Source: Pseudomonadota bacterium (GTDB taxonomy: Bacteria; Pseudomonadota; Gammaproteobacteria; Burkholderiales; Rhodocyclaceae). From it: a stretch of DNA of 5,359 nt. A program made the position numbers and the translations under genes. Within the stretch, counting starts at the first letter, position 1, and each line of letters starts with the position of its first letter. Of this stretch, positions 1-5,359 are shown piece after piece. Below the pieces are notes generated by a model. That model saw nothing but the letters and a program-made list of their open reading frames with translations, was not told where the DNA came from and searched no databases. Location: contig JAUPVD010000461.1 in NCBI GenBank assembly GCA_030917225.1, positions 1 through 5,359 on the forward strand, read 5' to 3'.

Positions 1-2141
1 AACCGATAGCCCTGCATGATCTTGCAGCCGTTGGCTTTCAGGTATTCATACTGGGCTTCGGTTTCGACACCTTCGGCGACGAGCCCGAGGTTGAGCCCGC
101 GGGCGATGGAAATGATCGCCAGGATCACCGGGTAGTGTCCGTTTGCGCTGTAGATCTCGCGGACGAACGACTGGTCGATCTTGATGGTGTCCACCGGAAA
201 ACGGTGCAGATAGGCCAGTGATGAATAGCCCGTGCCGAAGTCGTCGATGGCCGTACTCACGCCGAGTGCGTGCAGGCGATGCAACTGCTCGATGGCCAGC
301 TTCGGGTTGCGGATGCTGATGTTCTCGGTAATCTCAACCTCCAGGCGGTGCGGCGCGATGCCGTGGTGTTGCATTGCCCGGCTCATTGCGTCGCAGAAAT
401 CACCGCGATCGAGATACTGCGGCGACACGTTGAGCGACAGCTTCAGGTTTGTGGCGCCGGCCGCATCCCATTCCAGCAGATCGCGGCAGACAGCCTCCTG
501 GAGCCAGTCGCTGAGCGGCAGGATGAGGCCGTTCTCTTCGGCAAAGGGCAGGAACTCGCCGGGGGTGAGCAGGCCGCGCACCGGGTGGTGCCAGCGGATC
601 AGCCCTTCGCCGCCAATGATCCGGCTGGTGCGGACATCGATCTGGGGCTGGTAATAGACTTCCAGCTCGTTGTTGTCGATGGCCTTGCGCAAATCCTTTT
701 CCAGCGCCGCCCGGTGATGGATGTCGTCGAGCATCTGGTTGGTAAAGAACTGGACCCCGTTCTTGCCGGCACCCTTGACGCGATACATGGCGATATCGGC
801 GTTGCGAACCAGTTGCTCGCCGGAGGCGCCGTGGTCGGGGTAGATGGCAATGCCGATGCTCGCTGAAACGTAGACTTCGTTGCCGTCAAGATGGAAGGGC
901 TGGTGCACGGCGTCGAGGACCTTGTCGGCCACATGCCTGGCATCGCTGCGGTCGGTGATGTCGGGGAGGACCAGGGTAAATTCATCGCCGCCATGGCGGG
1001 CCAGGGTGTCGCCCTGGCGCAGGCAGAGTTTCAGGCGCGAGGCGACCTCCTGCAACAGCAGGTCGCCGTTCAAATGGCCCAGCGAGTCGTTGACGATCTT
1101 GAAGCGGTCAAGGTCGACGAACAGCACGGCCAGTTCCCGACTATTGCGCTTCGCCTGCATGATGGCCAGGCCAAGGCGGTCGCGAAACAGCGCCCGGTTC
1201 GGCAGGTCGGTCAGTACGTCGTGGTAGGCCTGGTAGGCAATCTGCTCTTCCGCACGCTTCTGGTCGCTGATGTCGCGGGCAACGCCGTAGGTGCCGAAAT
1301 ATTCGCGGTGCTTGATGTCCGTATTCGCGGCGTAGATGGCCTCCGAGTTGAAGGCGATCGTCATCAAAGTGTTGTCGAAGAAGCGGCAGTCTTCGCCGCC
1401 GGTGGTGCACTTCAGGCGAAGCTCGACATTGCGGGTGGCGCGTTCGCCGACGCGGCGCTCGTTGAAAACATACAGGGCGCGTTCGAGGTCTTCCTCGAAA
1501 ACGATTTCCGAGTAGTGCTTGCCGAGAAGTTCGCTGCGGCTGAAGCCGAGCAGCGTGGTCGCGCGTTGATTGACGAAGGTGAAGCGGCCGTCCTGGTCGA
1601 GCGTATAGATGATGTCCGGCGAGCTGTCGACCAGATAGCGGTAGAGTTTTTCCGAAGAATCGAGCTGGGCTGCAATGTGCCAGTTCTGCTTGGCCAGTTC
1701 CCTTTCCTGCAGCGCGTTGCTGATGATCTTCTGCAACTCTTCGGGGGCATAGGGTTTGCGCAGGAAGTCATAGGCGCCACGCTTCAGCGCACCGATAGCC
1801 GCATCGATCTCGACGTCACCACTGAGCACGATGATGTGGCAGTCGAGGCCGACGCTCTTCGCGAAATCCATGACTTCGTGACCGCTCATGTCGGGCAGGC
1901 CGAGGTCGAGCAGGGCGATGTCGAACTTCACACGCGTGAGTTCGGCGACAGCGGCCTGTCCGGAAGTGGCCTTGATCAGCTCATAGCCCTGGCCATCAAG
2001 GAGTGCGTGCAGACTCTGCAGCTGGCGCGGCTCATCGTCGACGAGCAGCAGCCGCGGCGGGCGCTTGGGTAGCTGCGAAATCCCCGGGCCGCACAGAATG
2101 TTCTTCAGGGCTGCGGCATCATTCTCTTGAACGTAGCTCAT
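1..2141 (-). CDS. Response regulator with REC-PAS-GGDEF-EAL domains (3' end cut by window edge)
   Basis: Partial gene: 713 codons are present and reading continues past base 1. It should be a cytoplasmic phospho-regulated enzyme that makes and/or degrades cyclic-di-GMP. I translated the minus strand directly. REC spans about residues 30-145, with acidic pair D35/D36, phosphoacceptor D79, S107 and K129. PAS/PAC spans about 165-300. GGDEF spans about 301-465 with an intact GGDEF at 384-388 and an RxxD inhibitory site at 375-378. EAL runs from about 478 to the edge. The EAL signature reads EGL (512-514), but E512, N571, E603, D633, D634, K654, E690 and Q710 match the spacing of the catalytic residues of active EAL enzymes, and the DFGTGYSS loop is intact. 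The ATG at 2141 is chosen because a GAGGA box precedes it. It lies 8 nt after the kinase stop codon, so that kinase is the obvious partner. Only the last EAL residues are missing. Confidence 0.93.
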   Translation of the reverse strand, partial: MSYVQENDAAALKNILCGPGISQLPKRPPRLLLVDDEPRQLQSLHALLDGQGYELIKATSGQAAVAELTRVKFDIALLDLGLPDMSGHEVMDFAKSVGLDCHIIVLSGDVEIDAAIGALKRGAYDFLRKPYAPEELQKIISNALQERELAKQNWHIAAQLDSSEKLYRYLVDSSPDIIYTLDQDGRFTFVNQRATTLLGFSRSELLGKHYSEIVFEEDLERALYVFNERRVGERATRNVELRLKCTTGGEDCRFFDNTLMTIAFNSEAIYAANTDIKHREYFGTYGVARDISDQKRAEEQIAYQAYHDVLTDLPNRALFRDRLGLAIMQAKRNSRELAVLFVDLDRFKIVNDSLGHLNGDLLLQEVASRLKLCLRQGDTLARHGGDEFTLVLPDITDRSDARHVADKVLDAVHQPFHLDGNEVYVSASIGIAIYPDHGASGEQLVRNADIAMYRVKGAGKNGVQFFTNQMLDDIHHRAALEKDLRKAIDNNELEVYYQPQIDVRTSRIIGGEGLIRWHHPVRGLLTPGEFLPFAEENGLILPLSDWLQEAVCRDLLEWDAAGATNLKLSLNVSPQYLDRGDFCDAMSRAMQHHGIAPHRLEVEITENISIRNPKLAIEQLHRLHALGVSTAIDDFGTGYSSLAYLHRFPVDTIKIDQSFVREIYSANGHYPVILAIISIARGLNLGLVAEGVETEAQYEYLKANGCKIMQGYR

Positions 2142-2146
2142 GAGTG

Positions 2147-2151
2147 TCCTC
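2147..2151 (-). promoter_or_regulatory. Ribosome binding site of the response regulator, overlapping the kinase stop codon
   Basis: The minus strand reads TGAGGA just before the ATG at 2141. The TGA is the stop codon of the kinase gene and GAGGA is the Shine-Dalgarno sequence, with 5 nt to the start. The overlap implies that ribosomes finishing the kinase help start the regulator (translational coupling), which fits a stoichiometric kinase-regulator pair. Confidence 0.75.
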
Positions 2152-4276
2152 AACTTCCAGTGGCATGGCGCATCCCGTCACCATCTCTGGTGGGGTTTGC
2201 GCCCCCCTGCTTTGCCGGCAGGAGGATGGTAAAGCTGGTGCCTTCATTGCTGCTGCTGCAAATCACTTCGCCACCGAGCTTTTCGATCAGCTCGTTGACG
2301 ATGCGTAGCCCGAGGCCGCGATGTTCGCCGCCCTTGCTGCTCTTGACCGGGCCAAATACGTTGCCCAGCAATTCCTTGGACATCCCCGGGCCGGTGTCGC
2401 GGACGCAAAGCTCGACGAACATCTCGCCGCCGAAATTGATCAGGCCGTTGGTGGCGATCCGGATCTCGCCGCCGTCGGTCATGGCTTCGACCGCGTTCTT
2501 GACGAGGTTGATCAGGATCTGGCGGACGAGATTGGCATCTGCCGGCACGTTCAGTGCCTCGTTGCCGGTATGCGCCGTGATGCGCAGCGACGCCTGCGTG
2601 AAGCCGGTTTCCTCGAACAGGCGGACAACGTCCTTGGCGATGCGGTTGATGTCCGTCAGCTTGCTGCCGTTGGCGGGCCGCGCGTCGGTAAAAGACTTGA
2701 GGATCTTGCCGACCCGGTCGATTTCATCGTTCAGGATCGACAGTTCGCCGCCCAGCGTTTCCTTCTGCTGCAGCTTGGTATCGAGGACGCTGAGGTAATT
2801 CTTGATGATGGCCAGCGGGTTGTTCGCTTCGTGCACCAGGCGCTTGGCCGAGCTGCTGTATTCCTCGGCGACGTTCTTGACACCTTCGGCCAGCATCGTC
2901 TGTTGCTGACGCGTCGAAGCCAGCGCGCGCGCGCCCTGCGCGGCAAATGCCTGCAGCAGGCCGATGCGCTGGCGCAAGTCGGCCAGTTGCGCCGGGCGAA
3001 CCGCGCAGATGAGCGCGCCAAGGGCGTGCGGCGTGCCTGCCAGCGGGAGGCATACCGCAGCCTCCGCGCCGAGGACGCGCAGCAGCTGTTTTTCGCCGAC
3101 GCCGACTGTCGTTGCGTCAGGTTCCAGAAAAGCGGGCGTATTGCTGATCACCGAATCGGAAATGGGCGCACCAGCCGTCAGCGGCAGTGCGATCTGTGCC
3201 AGGCGCTGGCGGTTCTTGTCCAGCGGCGTGCCGACGAGCACGCTCTCACGCGGGTCGTGCAACAGGATGGCCGCGTCTTCCGCGCCGAAGAGAATGCACG
3301 CCGAGCGGACCAGCGTCTGCAGCAGTTCCTGGTCATTCTGCTGGCCAAACAGCGGGCGGGTGGCTTCCGTTGTCAGGACCAGTTGCCGGACTTCTTCGGC
3401 AAGCAGCGCGTGGCTGGCGTTTTCGGGGCCTTGCGGGGTGGCCGATTCGGGTTTGAGTTCGATGCCCAGTTGCTCCGCCGCCTGCTTGACCAGCGCGTCG
3501 GTGCGTTCGGCAATGGGGCTGAGCGCGTCGGGGGCGAGCTTGAACAGTGCTGCCGCCTCGCTGACCTGCGGGCTGTTCGGGCCGTGTTCGGCCAGGCGGT
3601 TGGCGAGCAGAACCAGTCGCACCAGCGGCGGCGTGCTTTCAATCTGCGCCACCGGTTCATGGTGGTAGAGCACGCTGTCGGCCAGGAAGGAGTCGAGGTT
3701 CCAGCGCTCGACCATCCAGGCGCCGGCTTCAGCGTGCGTGATGTCGAGCGATTTCTTTTCCAGTGCGCAGATGGCGTCGTTGTCCGGCGACAAAAAGAAC
3801 GCACCGTATTCCTTCGGGCACGCGCTGACCAGCGCAAGGCGGCCGACGTCGTGCAGCAGGCCGGCCAGGTAGGCTTCCTCGGCGTGCGGGTAGTCGGTGA
3901 GGGCGGCGATTTCCTTGGCGATGACGGCGGTGGTCAGCGAGTGGCGCCAGAAACTGGAAAGATCGCCCGGGCACTGGCGGGAAAAATGGCTGAACACCTG
4001 CGCCACCGACTCGCCGATGACCAGGCTCTTGATGGTGTTCATGCCCAGCGTCGTCAGCGCCTGCTCCATGCTCAGTCGCTTGCCGTTGCGCATGAATGCC
4101 GCGCTGTTGGCGACGCTCAATATGCGTCCGGAAATGCCGGCATCCTTGGTCACTACCTCGGCGACATCGGCGAAGGCAACATCTTCACTGTGGCACAGCG
4201 CCAGCAGCTTCAGCAGCACTTGCGGCATGGCCGGCAGCCTGATGGCCAGCAGGCGGTCGCGGATCTCGGTGCTCAC
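2150..4276 (-). CDS. HDOD-GAF-histidine kinase, soluble sensor kinase
   Basis: Complete 708-residue protein without signal peptide or membrane segment, so a cytoplasmic sensor kinase. An HDOD domain covers about residues 8-230 and keeps H112, the HDVG at 142-145, H181 and H205/H206. Where HD phosphohydrolases usually have a metal-binding Asp, it has N226, in keeping with HDOD domains being mostly non-catalytic. A GAF-like domain lies at about 305-455. The kinase core follows: H-box VHEANNPL with phosphoacceptor H482, N-box around N590/N594, G1 box DTGPG at 627-631, F-box FGP at 641 and G2 box GLGL at 654-657. The start is a GTG at 4276 preceded by a strong GAGGTGA box. The signal sensed by the HDOD and GAF parts cannot be read from the sequence. 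The coupled downstream REC-GGDEF-EAL gene is the likely phosphotransfer partner. Family assignment is firm; ligand and output are inference. Confidence 0.93.
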   Translation of the reverse strand: MSTEIRDRLLAIRLPAMPQVLLKLLALCHSEDVAFADVAEVVTKDAGISGRILSVANSAAFMRNGKRLSMEQALTTLGMNTIKSLVIGESVAQVFSHFSRQCPGDLSSFWRHSLTTAVIAKEIAALTDYPHAEEAYLAGLLHDVGRLALVSACPKEYGAFFLSPDNDAICALEKKSLDITHAEAGAWMVERWNLDSFLADSVLYHHEPVAQIESTPPLVRLVLLANRLAEHGPNSPQVSEAAALFKLAPDALSPIAERTDALVKQAAEQLGIELKPESATPQGPENASHALLAEEVRQLVLTTEATRPLFGQQNDQELLQTLVRSACILFGAEDAAILLHDPRESVLVGTPLDKNRQRLAQIALPLTAGAPISDSVISNTPAFLEPDATTVGVGEKQLLRVLGAEAAVCLPLAGTPHALGALICAVRPAQLADLRQRIGLLQAFAAQGARALASTRQQQTMLAEGVKNVAEEYSSSAKRLVHEANNPLAIIKNYLSVLDTKLQQKETLGGELSILNDEIDRVGKILKSFTDARPANGSKLTDINRIAKDVVRLFEETGFTQASLRITAHTGNEALNVPADANLVRQILINLVKNAVEAMTDGGEIRIATNGLINFGGEMFVELCVRDTGPGMSKELLGNVFGPVKSSKGGEHRGLGLRIVNELIEKLGGEVICSSSNEGTSFTILLPAKQGGANPTRDGDGMRHATGS

Positions 4277-4280
4277 CGCG

Positions 4281-4287
4281 TCACCTC
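4281..4287 (-). promoter_or_regulatory. Ribosome binding site deciding the GTG start of the kinase
   Basis: The minus strand reads GAGGTGA, 4 nt before the GTG at 4276. This near-perfect anti-Shine-Dalgarno complement supports the GTG as the real start. The encoded N-terminus (MSTEIRDRLLAIRLPAMPQ) also leads directly into the expected beginning of an HDOD domain, so no upstream extension is needed. Confidence 0.8.
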
Positions 4288-4297
4288 ACGCTTGCGC

Positions 4298-4321
4298 GCA
4301 CGGCAAAACGCACGGCAAAAC
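4298..4321. repeat. 12-bp tandem duplication (GCACGGCAAAAC x2)
   Basis: Two exact, directly adjacent copies of GCACGGCAAAAC occupy 4298-4309 and 4310-4321. They lie 22 bp upstream of the kinase start, in what should be its 5' untranslated leader. A recent slippage duplication is the simplest explanation; no function is implied. Confidence 0.8.
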
Positions 4322-4408
4322 CTGTCGCCCCGCTTCAAGCGAGGCAATGCAAGGCCGACAAAGGAGTCCGGAGTCGCACGAGGCGGAGGCCGGGAGCGTG
4401 TTGCGTTC

Positions 4409-4471
4409 AATATAAAACTCATGTAATGCGTTAGCGAATGATTCTAACGCATTGTTGTTGAAGAATTTCAA
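4409..4471 (-). promoter_or_regulatory. Candidate promoters of the kinase-regulator operon
   Basis: Two imperfect sigma70-like candidates read leftwards. The first has TTGAAA (4471-4466) and TAGAAT (4446-4441), each one mismatch from consensus, but with a long 19-nt spacer. The second has a TATATT -10 (4414-4409) without a convincing -35. Both put the transcript start over 100 nt upstream of the GTG. This is inference from weak motifs; the true start could be elsewhere in 4290-4540. Confidence 0.35.
4425..4453. repeat. Perfect inverted repeat, operator-like
   Basis: AATGCGTTAG (4425-4434) and CTAACGCATT (4444-4453) are exact reverse complements separated by 9 bp. No T-run follows on either strand and no gene ends nearby, so a terminator is unlikely. 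It overlaps the candidate kinase promoter elements and lies about 90 bp upstream of the groE -35. This suits a binding site for a dimeric regulator of the leftward operon. The regulator is unknown. Confidence 0.6.
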
Positions 4472-4541
4472 TGGTTCTGATAGAGCGCTTGGGGCTATTT
4501 TCAGAAAGTGTTGGCAACAACATACATTTTCTTGCCGTCCT

Positions 4542-4571
4542 CTTGAAATCGCCGGTATCCGCCCCTATTAT
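4542..4571 (+). promoter_or_regulatory. groE promoter with overlapping sigma32 and sigma70 elements
   Basis: A heat-shock sigma32 promoter is visible as CTTGAA (4542-4547), a 14-nt spacer and CCCCTATT (4562-4569), close to the CTTGAA/CCCCATNT pattern of E. coli groE. Offset by one base, TTGAAA (4543-4548), a 17-nt spacer and TATTAT (4566-4571) form a good sigma70 promoter, one mismatch in each hexamer. Both would start transcription at roughly 4575-4580, inside the CIRCE left arm. Basal plus heat-induced expression of groESL is the expected result. Confidence 0.8.
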
Positions 4572-4597
4572 TAGCACTCGTTGGCTTTGAGTGCTAA
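4571..4597. promoter_or_regulatory. CIRCE operator (HrcA binding site)
   Basis: TTAGCACTC (4571-4579), 9-bp spacer, GAGTGCTAA (4589-4597) is an exact match to the CIRCE consensus. CIRCE is bound by the repressor HrcA, which is released on heat stress when GroESL is titrated by misfolded proteins. The site begins at the last base of the sigma70 -10 and covers the predicted start, so bound HrcA should block initiation. hrcA itself is not in the window. Confidence 0.97.
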
Positions 4598-4709
4598 CAC
4601 CTTCTGTTTTGACCCCAAAATTGATTGATCCGGATTAATCCAAGACAGCCAATTGTTAGCGTTGTTAGCAATCACTTTCGTTTTATCGCTTTAAACCAAG
4701 GAGAACCTT
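4598..4709 (+). other. Rest of the groE 5' leader; no gene in the 4277-4709 intergenic region
   Basis: From the predicted start to groES there are about 130 nt of relatively AT-rich leader. It contains TTTTG-N4-CAAAA (4607-4620), overlapping palindromes ATCCGGAT (4628-4635) and GGATTAATCC (4632-4641), and a direct repeat of TTGTTAGC (4653-4660 and 4662-4669). As RNA, 4652-4660 can pair with 4664-4672 as a 9-bp hairpin with two G-U pairs. Whether any of this regulates translation is unknown. Confidence 0.5.
4698..4703 (+). promoter_or_regulatory. groES ribosome binding site
   Basis: AAGGAG lies 6 nt before the ATG at 4710. This is a near-consensus Shine-Dalgarno at good spacing, as expected for a highly expressed chaperonin, and it fixes the start. 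Confidence 0.9.
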
Positions 4710-5000
4710 ATGAAAATCCGTCCGTTGCACGACCGCGTGATCGTCAAGCGCATTGAAGCCGAGCGCACCACCGCCTCCGGTATCGTCATCCCCGATTCCG
4801 CCGGCGAGAAGCCGGATCAGGGCGAAGTCCTGGCCGTTGGCCCGGGCAAGCGTGACGACAACGGCAAGCACATCGCTGTCGACGTCAAGGTGGGCGACCG
4901 TGTTCTGTTCGGCAAGTACGCCGGTCAGGGCGTCAAGGTCGATGGTCAGGAAGTCCTGGTCATGCGTGAAGAGGACATCATGGGCGTTCTGGAGTCGTAA
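4710..5000 (+). CDS. groES: Co-chaperonin GroES (10 kDa chaperonin)
   Basis: Complete 96-residue protein, the usual length for bacterial GroES (97 in E. coli). It forms the heptameric lid that closes the GroEL folding chamber in the cytoplasm and couples ATP hydrolysis to release of folded protein. The N-terminus [14 protein letters not shown] is the family signature. The mobile loop at about residues 16-33 carries the GroEL-contacting hydrophobic tripeptide I25-V26-I27. The roof hairpin lies at about 45-57 ([10 protein letters not shown]). The C-terminus [15 protein letters not shown] is typical of beta- and gammaproteobacterial GroES. It is first in the groESL operon, behind a sigma32/sigma70 promoter and CIRCE, and is followed after 98 bp by groEL. 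Nothing in the protein looks altered. Confidence 0.99.
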   Translation: MKIRPLHDRVIVKRIEAERTTASGIVIPDSAGEKPDQGEVLAVGPGKRDDNGKHIAVDVKVGDRVLFGKYAGQGVKVDGQEVLVMREEDIMGVLES

Positions 5001-5014
5001 TTCGACTCACTAAC

Positions 5015-5056
5015 CCCTTCGATACGCCCGCTGCGCGGGCTACTCAGGGCGAACGG
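5015..5056. repeat. REP-like palindromic element in the groES-groEL spacer
   Basis: An inner hairpin GCCCGC-TGC-GCGGGC (5026-5040) sits inside an outer imperfect stem, CCCTTCG (5015-5021) with CGAACGG (5050-5056), one mismatch. On the minus strand the inner palindrome is preceded by GTAG (5043-5040), the head tetranucleotide typical of REP elements mobilised by RAYT (TnpA-REP) proteins. The flanks CCCTTCGA...CTCAGGGCGAACGG resemble a repeat I recall as widespread between genes of proteobacteria. Copy number in this genome cannot be judged here. No T-run follows, so it is not a standard intrinsic terminator. Confidence 0.7.
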
Positions 5057-5085
5057 TTATGCCGTGGCCCGTATCAACAGAATTC

Positions 5086-5090
5086 AGGAG
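5086..5090 (+). promoter_or_regulatory. groEL ribosome binding site
   Basis: AGGAG lies 8 nt before the ATG at 5099 and defines the groEL start. It is outside the REP-like hairpin, which ends 29 bp earlier, so that hairpin should not directly mask it. Confidence 0.88.
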
Positions 5091-5098
5091 AAACATAA

Positions 5099-5359
<261 letters not shown>

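Noticed and set aside
891..2072. A 393-codon open frame on the plus strand opposite the response regulator.
   Set aside because: It is the mirror frame of the REC-PAS-GGDEF coding sequence, with no recognisable domain; the minus-strand reading explains this DNA fully.
2321..4426. A 701-codon open frame on the plus strand opposite the kinase gene.
   Set aside because: It is exactly antisense to a gene with clear HDOD/GAF/kinase motifs, has no recognisable domain, and is rich in Arg/Ala/Gln as expected from the mirror frame of GC-rich coding DNA. I see no reason to call it a gene.
4425..4453. The inverted repeat as a second CIRCE site.
   Set aside because: It shares the 9-bp spacer and a TTAG/CTAA core, but the arms (AATGCGTTAG) do not match TTAGCACTC, so HrcA binding is not supported.
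4286..4471. A 61-codon minus-strand open frame in the intergenic region.
   Set aside because: It needs a TTG start, has no good ribosome site, runs through the inverted repeat and tandem duplication, and resembles no family.
4512..4535. Sigma54-like TGGCA...TTGC pair upstream of groE.
   Set aside because: The GG-to-GC distance is about 21 bases instead of the required 12, so it cannot be a sigma54 promoter.
4683..4871. A 62-codon minus-strand open frame opposite groES, and a similar one (5074-5349) opposite groEL.
   Set aside because: Both are mirror frames of highly conserved chaperonin genes and lack support of their own.
5026..5040. Intrinsic terminator between groES and groEL.
   Set aside because: The GC hairpin is strong but is followed by TACTCAGGGC rather than a T-run, and it lies within the conserved groESL operon. 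A REP-like element explains it better.

Overview
The window suggests a GC-rich betaproteobacterium, most likely of the Rhodocyclales (Dechloromonas/Azonexus-like). This rests on recalled similarity of the GroES and GroEL sequences and on gene style; no database search was run. It contains two divergent transcription units separated by a 433-bp regulatory region, and both outermost genes are cut by the window edges.

Left part (1-4276, minus strand): a two-gene, translationally coupled signalling operon. The upstream gene encodes a soluble 708-residue HDOD-GAF-histidine kinase. The downstream gene, whose 3' end lies beyond base 1, encodes a REC-PAS-GGDEF-EAL response regulator of at least 713 residues. 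Together they look like a cytoplasmic two-component system that should pass phosphate from His482 of the kinase to Asp79 of the regulator and so tune cyclic-di-GMP synthesis or breakdown. The diguanylate cyclase motifs (GGDEF, RxxD I-site) are intact. The phosphodiesterase signature reads EGL instead of EAL, but the other expected catalytic residues are present.

Middle part (4277-4709): no credible gene. From left to right it holds a strong ribosome binding site for the kinase, a 12-bp tandem duplication, a perfect 10-bp inverted repeat (9-bp spacer) lying over the candidate kinase promoters, an overlapping sigma32/sigma70 promoter for groE, a perfect CIRCE operator for HrcA, and a leader of about 130 nt with several small repeats that could form alternative RNA structures.

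Right part (4710-5359, plus strand): the heat-shock chaperonin operon, with complete groES followed by the first 87 codons of groEL. The 98-bp groES-groEL spacer contains a REP-like palindromic element with a GTAG head.

The genes belong to known families. I see no clear undescribed defence, mobile or biosynthetic system. The least routine points are the HDOD-kinase/c-di-GMP pairing, the REP-like element inside the groE operon, the inverted repeat over the kinase promoter region and the repeat architecture of the groE leader.
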